Virus record (IMG/VR): IMGVR_UViG_3300037189_014399 | Coordinates: 1-64,000 of that record | Reading direction: 5' to 3' (one strand) | DNA length: 64,000 nucleotides | From: a virus | Shown here: positions 31,092 through 40,256 of the stretch, one piece after another | How the letters are laid out: each line of letters opens with the position of its first letter | Numbering within the stretch: the stretch's first letter is position 1 | The notes under the pieces: model-generated | Databases searched by the model: none | Told to the model about the DNA's origin: nothing | Seen by the model: only the letters and a program-made list of their open reading frames with translations | Made by a program: the position numbers and the translations under genes

Positions 31092-32142
31092 CGGTTGCGA
31101 TCATCAACTTAGGTTGAGTCTTAAGCGTATCCATAACTGCGTTACTAATTTCCGCACTAAGATCTACTTCCTCACGTAAGGAATCAATCAAAGCTTGGGC
31201 ACCTTGCCACTTTCGATCGCCGTAGTACATCCACCCTCCACGGCGTTCAACAATCCCATTTAGGATTGCTAAAGCAACAATTTCCTTACCCCTATCATAC
31301 TCTCCTTCTGAGACTACTCCGCCAGCTGAGAAGTAAAAGTCAAGGTATGCGGTCTGTTGTGGGGCAAAGGTCTTGTTCTTAATGGTCTTGACTCTAATAG
31401 TCTGACCCACTCGACGCTTCTCCTGGCCGGTACCTACCTCTAGCCACTCATCACGCTTTACTTCACAGCGGATAGTAAAGGCGTAGTCCTTGCCCAACCC
31501 TCCTGGGGTTGTTCTAGGATCTCCATGCATCACACCGATCTTCATACGGTACTGGTTAATCATGATGCCTAGTACTGGTCGTTCGTCTCCACCGATTTCA
31601 CGTCGGGTAGCTGACGATACTTTTCTAAAGAACTTATTGGTAATAAGTGCGCCACGACCCACAGTGAATTCATCCATGTCCTTTTCATCTTCTGCGCCAG
31701 GAACCAGGGCAGGAAGGGAATCAACAACAACGAGGTCCACACCTTTGCTTTCCATGAAGCGAATGACTGCGTCATAAGCATCCTCCATATTATTAGTTTC
31801 AACAAGTAGAACACGTGAGGTATCTACCCCACACATTTCTGCATAGCCTGCATCAAATGGCTCTGCTGCAATCCAAGCAGTGGTGAACTCTGGATCAATA
31901 GCCTGATTGGTTGCAATGGTCTTAAGAGCAATTGCAGTCTTACCGTGAGAGGCCTCACCAATAATCTCAACCCACTGATTCATAGGCCAGCCACCACCCA
32001 ATACAACATCGAGTGTTAGTGATCCGGTTGGAATACGTTTGATAGTGCTTACCTGATCGGCGGTAACCACTGTATTAACTCCCAGCTTTTTGTTTAGCTG
32101 AGCAACTACTTTGAGAACATCTGCGTTTAGTGTCATTGTCAT
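31081..32142 (-). CDS. RecA/UvsX-like recombinase
   Basis: The 353-residue protein has Walker A GEASHGKTA (62-70), Walker B LVVVDSLPALVPG and a RecA-type loop region with NQYRMKIGVMHGDP. It would pair strands for recombination-dependent replication and repair. It is shorter than bacterial RecA in the C terminus, closer to phage UvsX. Neighbours are nucleases and polymerase. Confidence 0.9.
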   Translation of the reverse strand: MTMTLNADVLKVVAQLNKKLGVNTVVTADQVSTIKRIPTGSLTLDVVLGGGWPMNQWVEIIGEASHGKTAIALKTIATNQAIDPEFTTAWIAAEPFDAGYAEMCGVDTSRVLLVETNNMEDAYDAVIRFMESKGVDLVVVDSLPALVPGAEDEKDMDEFTVGRGALITNKFFRKVSSATRREIGGDERPVLGIMINQYRMKIGVMHGDPRTTPGGLGKDYAFTIRCEVKRDEWLEVGTGQEKRRVGQTIRVKTIKNKTFAPQQTAYLDFYFSAGGVVSEGEYDRGKEIVALAILNGIVERRGGWMYYGDRKWQGAQALIDSLREEVDLSAEISNAVMDTLKTQPKLMIATDED

Positions 32143-32540
32143 TATCCGATCCTATCAATAATTGTGTGTGGTTGGAACCCACCGCTTTGTCCTACCTGCT
32201 TTGCAGGAATAACTGTGCCTCCGTTTTGACCTTGAACCCCACCAACGCCTGAACCTGATTGACGCAGTGGATACCCACAGTCGTAGCAACGCTTAAGTTT
32301 GGTTCCCATAGGAGCCATGTAATTTCCAGATCTGCACTCAGGGCAATTCTCAGATTCCTTTGCTGCTTGAGATTTTTGCATAGCGTTATCTAAAGCAGGA
32401 TCATAGTTGACCGGGACATTGTCTTGTCCTGGTTGCCATCTATATGGAACCGGCTGTGCTGGGGCAGATGGGGGAGTTGATACCGGAGGCTTTGGTGCTC
32501 CCATCTTTCTTGCATACCAGTCTGCATCACTCATCTTCAC
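32142..32540 (-). CDS. Zinc-ribbon protein (132 aa)
   Basis: CPEC and CYDC, separated by about 17 residues, form a zinc ribbon in an otherwise proline- and glycine-rich, probably disordered protein. It ends with QSGGFQPHTI, echoing the end of the protein at 20940. It overlaps the recombinase by one base. Function unknown. Confidence 0.6.
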   Translation of the reverse strand: MKMSDADWYARKMGAPKPPVSTPPSAPAQPVPYRWQPGQDNVPVNYDPALDNAMQKSQAAKESENCPECRSGNYMAPMGTKLKRCYDCGYPLRQSGSGVGGVQGQNGGTVIPAKQVGQSGGFQPHTIIDRIG

Positions 32541-32949
32541 TTACCTTCGTTTCTATTAGGTCTAGGTGTAACAATGTAGAAATACAAGAGACAGCGGCTG
32601 ACATAGAAACCAGTTTAAACAAACCGGATAGGTCTTCAACGTTATCTCCTGTAATGAAATCATCCTTGCCTTCTTCTTTAGCCTGGATGATGTATGCGGA
32701 AGCAGCAATGCGAGCAGCAATGTCTGAGTGTGCATCAATGATAGGAATTAAAGATGCAAACGAACTTATACGATTGCTACTTGCTATAGCTTCCATCTCT
32801 GAAACATCCTTTGAGACAGGAGACAGCCCAAGCATGTCTGCAATCTCTTCTGCATGTTCTTCAAAGATTGAATCGTAAATAGCTTGACGAATCAATACAG
32901 GCATTGGTACTGCATGTACAGATACTTTTTTTCTTCTACGTCTAAACAT
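32527..32949 (-). CDS. Hypothetical helical protein (140 aa)
   Basis: The start at 32949 (MFRRRRKK) overlaps the polymerase stop (TAATG). The N terminus is basic; the rest is helical with short hydrophobic stretches (SMSAAVSCISTLLHL). Unrecognised. Confidence 0.55.
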   Translation of the reverse strand: MFRRRRKKVSVHAVPMPVLIRQAIYDSIFEEHAEEIADMLGLSPVSKDVSEMEAIASSNRISSFASLIPIIDAHSDIAARIAASAYIIQAKEEGKDDFITGDNVEDLSGLFKLVSMSAAVSCISTLLHLDLIETKVSEDE

Positions 32950-34925
32950 TACTTTGCATCCCCCCACTTATCAACGATCTTAACATCTGCAATCATAGGA
33001 ATAGAAAGAGCAACGATGCCTTCCATAGCCGATCTGATTGCCTCAGCAGTTTCTTCTGCTAGATGATCTGGAGTTACTGTAACCAATTCATCGTGTACAG
33101 TCAAAATTAAGCTGGCCTCTGTAGGCACCAGGTTCCTTGCACGAACCATGGCTAGCTTGATGATGTCTGCTGCTGAGCCCTGGATCACAGTGTTGAATGC
33201 CTGACGTTCTGCCTTGGCTCGCAGGGTAACTTCCTTAGCCCGTAGGTTAGGTAGGTAACGTCTACGACCCAACATAGTTGAGACATAAGGCACAGGAGTC
33301 TTTAGGCGTGCGTTCTGGATCACATGCTTCTTGTACCGAACAACCGATGGGAACTTAGCCATAAAGGTATCTAGAAGCTCTCTAGCTGCCTCTACAGAAC
33401 AGTTCAAAGAGTTGGCAATCTTGTCAGGACCAACACCGTAGGCAAGGGATAGAACAAGTTCTTTTCCTGCCTTGCGGTCAACCCCCATAGTATTTCCAAT
33501 AGTTGTATAGAGATCTTCCTTGTCAGCGTATGCCTGGCACATGATTCGATCCTTACTAAAGGATGCAATGATGCGAGGTTCGATCTGAGAGTAGTCGGCA
33601 ACTACAAGCTTATGTCCCTCAGGAGCTACAAATAGATTACGTACTGCTTTTCCATTAGCGGTATGGGGAGCAGGAACATTCTGTAGGTTTGGGTTACGAC
33701 TAGAGAAACGACCAGTCTCTGTTCCATACTGAACAAAGTCTGTGTGAACACGTCCGTTGAGAACGATACTTTCTCTAGCAACTACCTTTGTCTTTCCTGC
33801 AACAGTCTTTGCAGTCATGCCACCTTGGTATGGAAGCACGTAAGTAGTCATCAACTTGTTAAGATCTGAATAGTTGAGAAGCTCATCGATAAGAGGATCT
33901 CGTCCACGCATATACTCCATGGCATCGTGAGCTACCGAGAAGTCATGCACAGTCAATGGCTTGCCCTCTTGCTGTCTACGCAATCCGGCAGGAGTCATCT
34001 TCTTAGGACGGATACCACGTCCGCCTTCTTTCTTTGGTGAGAAAAGAATGCGTTGCTTCTCTTGTACAGAGTTAATGTTAAATGCTCTACCTGCAAGCTG
34101 ATAGATAGTTGCCTTTGTTTCCTCAAGCTGACGATCTACCTCTGTCTTTAGATCAGACAATGCAGAGAGATCAATGTTTGCTCCATGTAGTTCCATCTCA
34201 CAGATGACCTGTAGGACATCCATCTCGAGTCTGAATATACCCATGAGCTTATTGGTCTCAAGATCTTGTTGGTACTTCTCATAGAGTTTAAAGGTCCACT
34301 CAGCATCTAGTGCGGAGTAAGTAGCAACCTCATCAAAGGTGTGCTTCTCGATCTCTTTACCTACGCCCTTGACCATCTCGTATCTGAACTCACGCTTTAG
34401 ACAATCGTCAAGACCTAAAGAGTGTCGGTTCTGATTATTAATAATGAAGGCAGCGTTTAATGTACAGAAGTAAGTAGGTTCAGGAAGACCACCGATGTAC
34501 TTAGATACGCTCTGCAAGTCAAACTTAAGGTTGTGCCCAACCTTTACCTTATCTCCGGTAAGTAAAGGCTTAAGAGCTTTGAATACTTCTCCAGGAGTAA
34601 GTTGATCTGGTGCCGGTCCAAAGACCTTTACACCTTTCTTTTCATCCTTACTGTAGTCATCCTCACGTAGCTCTTGACCTTTGGCAAGACGACGTTGACC
34701 ACTTACTAGAAGTGGGAAGTCAGTTCGAATGTACTCTCCGTTTGGATGTCCCATAGGAATAACATCAACACGAGATTTGTTTGCTAATGAGATCCACACG
34801 ACACGATTCTGTCGTGGATCGCCACGGTGATCTCCCATGGTTTCTACGTCAAATGCAAAGGCATCTTCTTTTTCATATGCCTTAACTAAATCTTTTAGTT
34901 CCTCTTGTGTACGAATTACGTTCAC
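32949..34925 (-). CDS. polA: Family A DNA polymerase with 3'-5' exonuclease
   Basis: The 658-residue protein has the DnaQ-like exonuclease motif FDVET (D26, E28) and the polymerase motifs DYSQIEPR (motif A), a KELVLSLAYGVG finger helix (motif B) and VHDE (motif C). There is no 5'-3' nuclease domain, as usual for phage replicative PolA proteins. It is the probable replicative polymerase. Confidence 0.95.
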   Translation of the reverse strand: MNVIRTQEELKDLVKAYEKEDAFAFDVETMGDHRGDPRQNRVVWISLANKSRVDVIPMGHPNGEYIRTDFPLLVSGQRRLAKGQELREDDYSKDEKKGVKVFGPAPDQLTPGEVFKALKPLLTGDKVKVGHNLKFDLQSVSKYIGGLPEPTYFCTLNAAFIINNQNRHSLGLDDCLKREFRYEMVKGVGKEIEKHTFDEVATYSALDAEWTFKLYEKYQQDLETNKLMGIFRLEMDVLQVICEMELHGANIDLSALSDLKTEVDRQLEETKATIYQLAGRAFNINSVQEKQRILFSPKKEGGRGIRPKKMTPAGLRRQQEGKPLTVHDFSVAHDAMEYMRGRDPLIDELLNYSDLNKLMTTYVLPYQGGMTAKTVAGKTKVVARESIVLNGRVHTDFVQYGTETGRFSSRNPNLQNVPAPHTANGKAVRNLFVAPEGHKLVVADYSQIEPRIIASFSKDRIMCQAYADKEDLYTTIGNTMGVDRKAGKELVLSLAYGVGPDKIANSLNCSVEAARELLDTFMAKFPSVVRYKKHVIQNARLKTPVPYVSTMLGRRRYLPNLRAKEVTLRAKAERQAFNTVIQGSAADIIKLAMVRARNLVPTEASLILTVHDELVTVTPDHLAEETAEAIRSAMEGIVALSIPMIADVKIVDKWGDAK

Positions 34926-34967
34926 CTTTTTATGCTCCCTGTCTGGTTGTGCTCCCCCTTAGCAACT

Positions 34968-35018
34968 GTTAGAGGACCCTAGGAAAAAGGAGGAGGGAAA
35001 ACCTAGGGTCCCTCTAAC
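34968..35018 (-). terminator. Large hairpin between operon parts
   Basis: Bases 34968-34983 and 35002-35018 form about 16 pairs with one bulge and a purine-rich 18-base loop. It lies between the stop of the 35029 gene and the polymerase start, so it may be an attenuator or terminator. Confidence 0.65.
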
Positions 35019-35028
35019 TATTGAGAGA

Positions 35029-35733
35029 TTACTGAGCGGCGAGAATTTCCCTTGCAATTTCTTCAAGCTCAGACTTAGTGGATGGCCGGAGAGCTTCGGG
35101 TCCTAGTGGCTTGAATTTGTTAAGGATCTCAGCAGCAGCAACAGGATCAATCTCCCAATCCTCTGCAAGGTCACGTTCCTTGACTACTTGAATTGAGTAG
35201 GTGGTCTTCGTGCCTGTACCTGACTTAGCTACAGCCCAGTAGAGATCATTACGGTGGATTGGACCTGTTGCCTTTGAAGTTGAAAGCTTCTCAAGCTGAG
35301 AGAACAAACGTACGCCAACAACCATTAGCTGTACTTTTGGTTCTTCTTCTCCAGTCAAGTTAACAACGCTGAATGCAAACTTGCGTTCAGGACGATTGCC
35401 TACTCGCTCTAGCGGATCTCCGCTCCATCCAATGAATGACTTCTTTCCTGGACGTTGTACCCAGTGTTGCAAGAACACCATAGGTTCATCGCTAAGGAAC
35501 TTAATTAGTTGCACATCTTCTGTGAACTTAAAATCTGATGTAAAAGAAGCGCTGGCTTCGTCTTTAGCTTTCTTAGCTGCAGCCCAACCAACCTGGATCA
35601 CTGATGAGCGATCCGGCACTTCGTTCTCATCCTCTTCTTCGAACACATCGGGATTGAACTCTTCCATATCTGGTGAGTATGTGTCCATGTTTACTTCATC
35701 CTTGCGAATACGCAAGCTGTTATTAGTTGTCAT
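35029..35733 (-). CDS. Putative single-stranded DNA-binding protein (234 aa)
   Basis: The start at 35733 (MTTNNS) is chosen over an upstream ATG run encoding an artificial-looking MPMKLPMEMEMEM lead that overlaps the previous gene. The acidic N-terminal part is followed by a beta-rich core (about 80-195) and a helical C terminus. The position before the polymerase and the weak gp32/gp2.5-like beta pattern suggest ssDNA binding; no signature proves it. Confidence 0.5.
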   Translation of the reverse strand: MTTNNSLRIRKDEVNMDTYSPDMEEFNPDVFEEEDENEVPDRSSVIQVGWAAAKKAKDEASASFTSDFKFTEDVQLIKFLSDEPMVFLQHWVQRPGKKSFIGWSGDPLERVGNRPERKFAFSVVNLTGEEEPKVQLMVVGVRLFSQLEKLSTSKATGPIHRNDLYWAVAKSGTGTKTTYSIQVVKERDLAEDWEIDPVAAAEILNKFKPLGPEALRPSTKSELEEIAREILAAQ

Positions 35734-36214
35734 TTCCATTTCCATTTCCATTGGCAGTTTCATTGGCATGAATCTTAGTCCATGTTTCTACCAATTCAAT
35801 TGATAGATCACGATGTCGATTCCAATCAATCCTAGGGGCTTCGAGAAGTCCCCGAGATTGAAAGCTCTGTAAGGAGGACTCTATCATAGCACGACTGTAC
35901 ATACGCCAGCCTGGCTTTTTCTTACCGTCCACCATCATTGATTTTAATCTATATGGTGCTTTAGGGATATACCCCTTGCGTTCCCATAGTCGTACAGTAA
36001 CTAATGGCCTACCCAGCGCAGCAGCAAATGCTCCAGCGCTATAGAGCTCAAGTGTCTTGCCATTAGGAAGCTTTTTTATAACTGGCTTTACTTCCCAGTT
36101 ATCTTTGTCAAGCTTTTCTTTTACAGGCTTCTCGACAGCACGACGTTTACGTTTGGAACCAGGATAGAACTCATCAAGCTTTCCAAACATATCATCAATT
36201 GCGTCCTTGGCCAC
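35723..36214 (-). CDS. MerR/excisionase-type DNA-binding protein (163 aa)
   Basis: The segment LYSAGAFAAALGRPLVTVRLWERKG (about 58-82, given in part) is a winged helix-turn-helix of MerR or excisionase type. The start is a GTG at 36214 with AAGGAG upstream. The C terminus is NG-rich. It may be a regulator or a DNA-bending factor for the replication genes. Confidence 0.7.
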   Translation of the reverse strand: MAKDAIDDMFGKLDEFYPGSKRKRRAVEKPVKEKLDKDNWEVKPVIKKLPNGKTLELYSAGAFAAALGRPLVTVRLWERKGYIPKAPYRLKSMMVDGKKKPGWRMYSRAMIESSLQSFQSRGLLEAPRIDWNRHRDLSIELVETWTKIHANETANGNGNGNDN

Positions 36215-36296
36215 GGCACTCCTTACACAAGTAAACGCTAGTAACTCCGAAGAGTGTTAAGTCCTCGGAGGTACCGCATTTAAAACATACGTTCAT
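36195..36296 (-). CDS. Zinc-ribbon mini-protein (33 aa)
   Basis: CFKC and CKEC spaced by 17 residues form a minimal ribbon. The ATG at 36296 overlaps the stop of the upstream ribbon gene (ATGA). Its stop lies within the next gene. Confidence 0.55.
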   Translation of the reverse strand: MNVCFKCGTSEDLTLFGVTSVYLCKECRGQGRN

Positions 36297-36433
36297 TTAC
36301 ATCCCATGCAGTAATTAGGTACACGAAGGTTGGCTCGAGCAGTTTTATACTCACGCCCACAATGTGAACAAGTTACATTAACGCTTTGATGGTACGAATG
36401 CCCAAGAGATAGTCTTGGGATACATAGAGTCAA
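36293..36433 (-). CDS. Zinc-ribbon protein, start unclear
   Basis: The C terminus contains CSHC and CMGC. No ATG fits; a TTG at 36433 or a non-canonical codon after the stop of the upstream gene (36378) must be used, so the true 5' end is uncertain. The ribbon itself (36293 to about 36365) is convincing. Confidence 0.45.
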   Translation of the reverse strand: MTLCIPRLSLGHSYHQSVNVTCSHCGREYKTARANLRVPNYCMGCK

Positions 36434-36824
36434 TTTCGTCTTCCGAAATCTTACCTGTATAGAGGGCAGCAAGTACCTTTTCTTCGTTGACCATCGGGAC
36501 CATTTCAACACAGTCTTCATATAGACCACGCTCCTTCAATATGCGCTCTGCTTCTTCCATGTCAAACTTCTTTGTGACACGACGCTGACGCTGTAGTGAT
36601 GTGTAACCACTGATCTCTTCTGGCAACTGAAGCCAGTAGTGACCCTCGGTATCTTCTTCTCCGCTAAGTTCTACTGCTTCCATCAAGTCACCCTTGATTT
36701 CATTAGAAGCTTTAGTTAGCTTATCGATCTGAGTTTTGTAATTTAAAAACTCACGGATTTTTGTTAGGAGTTCTGACTCCTGCTTATGATGCGGCTCTCT
36801 AGCCGGTTCTGCGATCTTTGGCAT
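36378..36824 (-). CDS. Hypothetical protein (148 aa)
   Basis: Helical N terminus with coiled-coil character (residues about 15-52), then a beta-hairpin and acidic C terminus. GGAGGG upstream of the start. Unrecognised; part of the replication block. Confidence 0.6.
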   Translation of the reverse strand: MPKIAEPAREPHHKQESELLTKIREFLNYKTQIDKLTKASNEIKGDLMEAVELSGEEDTEGHYWLQLPEEISGYTSLQRQRRVTKKFDMEEAERILKERGLYEDCVEMVPMVNEEKVLAALYTGKISEDEIDSMYPKTISWAFVPSKR

Positions 36825-36857
36825 AGCACCCTCCTTAAGGTGTACCTACAATAACAC

Positions 36858-36889
36858 AAAACCCCCCGGTTTCAAAACCGAGGGGTTGT
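36858..36889 (-). terminator. Intrinsic terminator of - strand
   Basis: AACCCC..GGTTT and AAACCGAGGGGTT form a hairpin with a two-base bulge; on the - strand it runs into GGGGTTTTGTG. It lies after the stop of the small repressor-like gene at 36905. Confidence 0.6.
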
Positions 36890-36904
36890 GGGTAAGTCCG
36901 TGTA

Positions 36905-37051
36905 TTAATCCTCTTTTATGTACGCCTTTAGGGCTTCGATAATAACGTCTGTGACGGTTCGCTTGTCCTCTGCAGCCTTTACCTTCACAGCTGCCCATAA
37001 CTCTGACGAGACACGAATAGTGCGAGTTGGGGTCTTTGGTGCGTTTGGCAT
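36905..37051 (-). CDS. Ribbon-helix-helix DNA-binding protein (48 aa)
   Basis: The sequence TRTIRVSSELWAAVK.. forms a strand, then two helices, as in Arc/MetJ-type ribbon-helix-helix repressors. The ATG at 37051 follows AGGAGAGAA. Immediately upstream is the helicase gene; it may regulate the replication operon. Confidence 0.7.
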   Translation of the reverse strand: MPNAPKTPTRTIRVSSELWAAVKVKAAEDKRTVTDVIIEALKAYIKED

Positions 37052-37058
37052 TTCTCTC

Positions 37059-38639
37059 CTAGATCATTGCGGCCTGTAAGAATGACCTCAAGCTACCGGC
37101 CGTAAGGTTGACACCTCCACGGTCATTAATGCCCTCACCATCTACAACAGCGTTAGCTACTGCCGTCTTCTGTTGAAGCATGGCGTGTTGACGTTCTTCT
37201 ATTGAACCTCTTACGAGTATGTCTTGTATGACGATGTGGTTCCATGTGCTTGAGGCACGCTTTATTCTACCGTTTCTTTGCACAGCTAGCCCGGCATTCC
37301 AAGGTAAATCGTAATTAATTAAAAGATTAGCTTGAGGTAGATCTACACCATATCCTCCAGCATCTGATGAGATCAGTACACGACATTCTGGATCAGTTTG
37401 AAATTCAATCTTTGATTTCTCTTTTTCTTTTGCAGACATACGACCGGTGTACTTAGCAGACTTGTATGGAATAGCCTCAGCTAATAGGTCTACCATCTTT
37501 ACATAGGATGTAAAGATTACAATCTTATTGCCATCGTAATCTGATAAAAAGTTATCTACGTATTCTTTTACTACATCAAGCTTGACTGGCTTGAGTGGAG
37601 CATCTAGGTATCCCAACTCTTTTAGGTCTGCAGCGTATGCCGATCCCTCACCAGTTAATGGGCTGTAGATATTTGCAGAATGCTTTACTAGATCTGGGTG
37701 ATCACATAACATGCGTAGGCAAGTTAGTTTAGACATGATGCGACCACGGAGTTCATCCATGATGCCGCCCTGGTCAGATCCTCCGTAATGATCAAAGAGA
37801 TCAAAGCTTGATCCAAAGGAGTTAAGAGCATCGTCAAGATCACGAAGTAGATCATCAGCTATGTGCTGATAGAGCTTTGCAGCTGAGGAGTTCATATCTA
37901 CCAGAATAGGTTCAGCTGTAATAGTCTCAGGTAGATACGGAGCTACATCAGGATCTTGTTGACGCTTACGTACACACGCCTTACTTAAAGCCTCATGAAG
38001 TGTGGGTAGGTTTCTGTAACGATCTACTCCACCAAACTGGTTTCGTACAATGAATGTCTTGTCAAACAAATCAAATCTTCCAAGCACAGATTGATCTACG
38101 AACTGCATGATTGAGTACAGCTCTTCAGGTCGTCCGTTCTCTACAGGTGTTCCGGTAAGAGCAAACTTGTAACGACTGTCTAGCTTCTTTATATACTTAG
38201 ATCGTTTTGATCTGAAAGACTTGATTGCTGTTGCTTCGTCAATAACGATGAAGCTTCTGTTGAGCTGCTGTACTTGCTCCCAGTCGTTAACAACCTGCTC
38301 GTAGTTAATAATGACGTAATCAACAAGCGAATGCCCCCAGTCGAGGGCCTCTGTATATTGCTCGAGTCGTTTCTTTGGCGTTCCGTCAATGACCAAAGTG
38401 TTTGCATGTCCATCGGTAAACTTTTCTATTTGTGCGGCCCATTGATATTTCAATGAGGAAAGACAAATTATAAGGCCTGGCCCTGTAATTTTCCCCTCAT
38501 CTCGAAGGCGCTCTATTGCTGCAATGGTAAGTACTGTCTTACCAAGACCTAGGTCATAGGCAACAAGCATCTTACGTCGCTCGACCATACGATCAACAGC
38601 TTCTGGTTGATAGGGTAGGAGAGTTCCTGTAAAGGTCAT
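37059..38639 (-). CDS. SNF2/DEAD-family helicase
   Basis: The 526-residue protein has motif I DLGLGKT (29-35), a DEAT motif II near 134, a LTGTPVEN motif III and C-terminal motifs with AGGYGVDLPQAN and QRNGRIKR. These identify the SNF2-like superfamily 2 helicases used by phages for DNA translocation and repair. It overlaps the following membrane-protein gene by four bases. Confidence 0.88.
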   Translation of the reverse strand: MTFTGTLLPYQPEAVDRMVERRKMLVAYDLGLGKTVLTIAAIERLRDEGKITGPGLIICLSSLKYQWAAQIEKFTDGHANTLVIDGTPKKRLEQYTEALDWGHSLVDYVIINYEQVVNDWEQVQQLNRSFIVIDEATAIKSFRSKRSKYIKKLDSRYKFALTGTPVENGRPEELYSIMQFVDQSVLGRFDLFDKTFIVRNQFGGVDRYRNLPTLHEALSKACVRKRQQDPDVAPYLPETITAEPILVDMNSSAAKLYQHIADDLLRDLDDALNSFGSSFDLFDHYGGSDQGGIMDELRGRIMSKLTCLRMLCDHPDLVKHSANIYSPLTGEGSAYAADLKELGYLDAPLKPVKLDVVKEYVDNFLSDYDGNKIVIFTSYVKMVDLLAEAIPYKSAKYTGRMSAKEKEKSKIEFQTDPECRVLISSDAGGYGVDLPQANLLINYDLPWNAGLAVQRNGRIKRASSTWNHIVIQDILVRGSIEERQHAMLQQKTAVANAVVDGEGINDRGGVNLTAGSLRSFLQAAMI

Positions 38640-38848
38640 CGCTCAGCCTTTGCCCAGCTTCTGTGGTTCTTAATGTAGACAGCCATGTATGCAACTGATC
38701 CTAGGTAGAAACCATATTGCTTAGTCTGTGTAGCGTAGATCAACCAGAGAGTTTCATTAAAGAACAATACAACCCAACCCAGTTTGTTTTTGGTACCCAC
38801 AATAAATGTACCTGTGATGCCGCATATAGCTAGGACCCAAGACCACAT
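38636..38848 (-). CDS. Small multi-pass membrane protein (70 aa)
   Basis: Three short hydrophobic segments (residues about 2-18, 22-40, 46-60) with conserved-looking W and G positions recall the repeat unit of PnuC-type nicotinamide riboside transporters, but it is far shorter than PnuC. Overlaps both neighbours. Function tentative. Confidence 0.5.
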   Translation of the reverse strand: MWSWVLAICGITGTFIVGTKNKLGWVVLFFNETLWLIYATQTKQYGFYLGSVAYMAVYIKNHRSWAKAER

Positions 38849-39789
38849 TAGATTAAAGCCGCCTCTCCCATTACACAGTGCTTCGAGTTTTCAAGAGACC
38901 AGTCTATCTGATCTTTTGTCATGTCTCCAATGTCTTTGACTTCAAAGTCACCGTAGTTAAATACAAAGAACTCAATGCCTTCTTTTCTCAGCTCTTTAAA
39001 TAGAACTCTAGTTGATTCCTTGCCGGCAGCATCGTTGTCTAAAGCTAGGATCAGCTTGTCTGCCCTACGCATTATCTTTATCTGGTCATGGCTGATGATG
39101 GCACCACAGGCAGCTACGCCGCCCTGGATGCCTAAGCTATGTAGACGTACAGCATCTAGTGGGGATTCCACAATAATCATTGTTCCCTCTTCCCACTTGT
39201 GTAAGCCAAAGAATGTTCGTGACTTAGGAACTCCTGGTGGGCGATTAAAGAACTTCCTTGTGATCTGACCCTTCTCTTGCCAGCCCATTAAGTTTCCATC
39301 TTCTCCCCTTATAGGAAGGATCCAGGTAGAGTCACCCTCACGCCACAAGACCCCGTAATGATTACAGGACTCAACGGTTAGCTTGCGTGCCTCTGCAGCC
39401 CACTCTGGTACTTCTTTAAACAAACCTAGTCGTCCCTCTGACATAGGAACAATGCGTGGCACTGCATAGTAAGTCTTGCGTGCTTCTTCTAACTGCTCTG
39501 ATACAAAGTTCCAATCAACCTCTACATTTTCATTAAGCCAAGCTTTAGCTTCATCGAGGTTACCTAGATCTAAGTAGTCTGAGATAAGAGTTAATAGGTT
39601 TCCCTTATACCCACAGGAGAAACAATTGTGAAGGCCACTGCCCACGTGAATTCCCCATGAGGGATTTCTATCCTCTGTGCCTGTTACAAACTTATGCATA
39701 GGACAAAGCGCAGTGATGTTGTCACCACGTTGAACACCTTCGATACGAAGTCGAAGCAGGATGCGTTCTACATCCCCGTCCTTAAACAA
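38848..39789 (-). CDS. DnaG-like primase
   Basis: A CHC2-type zinc site (C29, H32, C56, C59; CPMH..CFSC) is followed by a TOPRIM domain with IIVESPLDAVRL (E) and LALDNDAAG (D-x-D). It makes RNA primers on the lagging strand together with the DnaB-like helicase encoded upstream. Confidence 0.9.
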   Translation of the reverse strand: MFKDGDVERILLRLRIEGVQRGDNITALCPMHKFVTGTEDRNPSWGIHVGSGLHNCFSCGYKGNLLTLISDYLDLGNLDEAKAWLNENVEVDWNFVSEQLEEARKTYYAVPRIVPMSEGRLGLFKEVPEWAAEARKLTVESCNHYGVLWREGDSTWILPIRGEDGNLMGWQEKGQITRKFFNRPPGVPKSRTFFGLHKWEEGTMIIVESPLDAVRLHSLGIQGGVAACGAIISHDQIKIMRRADKLILALDNDAAGKESTRVLFKELRKEGIEFFVFNYGDFEVKDIGDMTKDQIDWSLENSKHCVMGEAALI

Positions 39790-40033
39790 GGTTTGGCCGA
39801 TCTACTGGTGTAGGTGCGAGAGCATACGTTCCACAGATAGCACACTCCATCTGTAGAAGGTATGAGGAGATCTCATAGTCAGCAAATGAAACTTTAAGGT
39901 TCCACAAGTTGCTTTCACACTTAGGACATTCATGGCATATAACATCTTCATACTCCATGGTGCCTGTGTAGTCAGGTTTGATTTCTCTAACTGACTTTGC
40001 GACTTGCTCTCCTTCTGATCCGCTTTCGGTCAT
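39782..40033 (-). CDS. Zinc-ribbon protein (83 aa)
   Basis: The start at 40033 (MTESGS) follows GGGGAGG; an upstream ATG at 40057 is less likely. CHECPKC and CAIC make a zinc ribbon. It overlaps the primase start by eight bases. No function assigned. Confidence 0.6.
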   Translation of the reverse strand: MTESGSEGEQVAKSVREIKPDYTGTMEYEDVICHECPKCESNLWNLKVSFADYEISSYLLQMECAICGTYALAPTPVDRPNLV

Positions 40034-40256
40034 TGTGATCCGTACCTCCCCACACACCTAATAGACTTGAGTCAGACAAAGCATACTCTAAACATTCAAA
40101 CTTAATTGAACACCCCATGCATACAGCCTTTGCTGCCTGCACGGTTGCCAAGTACTTAGGGTCATCGTCTTCTGGAAAGAAGAGATCTGGATCTGCATCT
40201 AAGCATGCTTGATCTCCATTAAAAGGAGAAGTTGCCTGTATCGTAAGGATTTCCAT
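39987..40256 (-). CDS. WhiB-like protein 3
   Basis: From the ATG at 40256 the 89-residue protein has C18, C46, C49 and C55 and GVWGG at 67-71, a complete and canonical Wbl signature. A longer frame to 40382 exists, but it would overlap the helicase gene and add a non-homologous lead. It overlaps the helicase end by 37 bases and the ribbon start by 46. Confidence 0.88.
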   Translation of the reverse strand: MEILTIQATSPFNGDQACLDADPDLFFPEDDDPKYLATVQAAKAVCMGCSIKFECLEYALSDSSLLGVWGGTDHNDRKRIRRRASRKVS

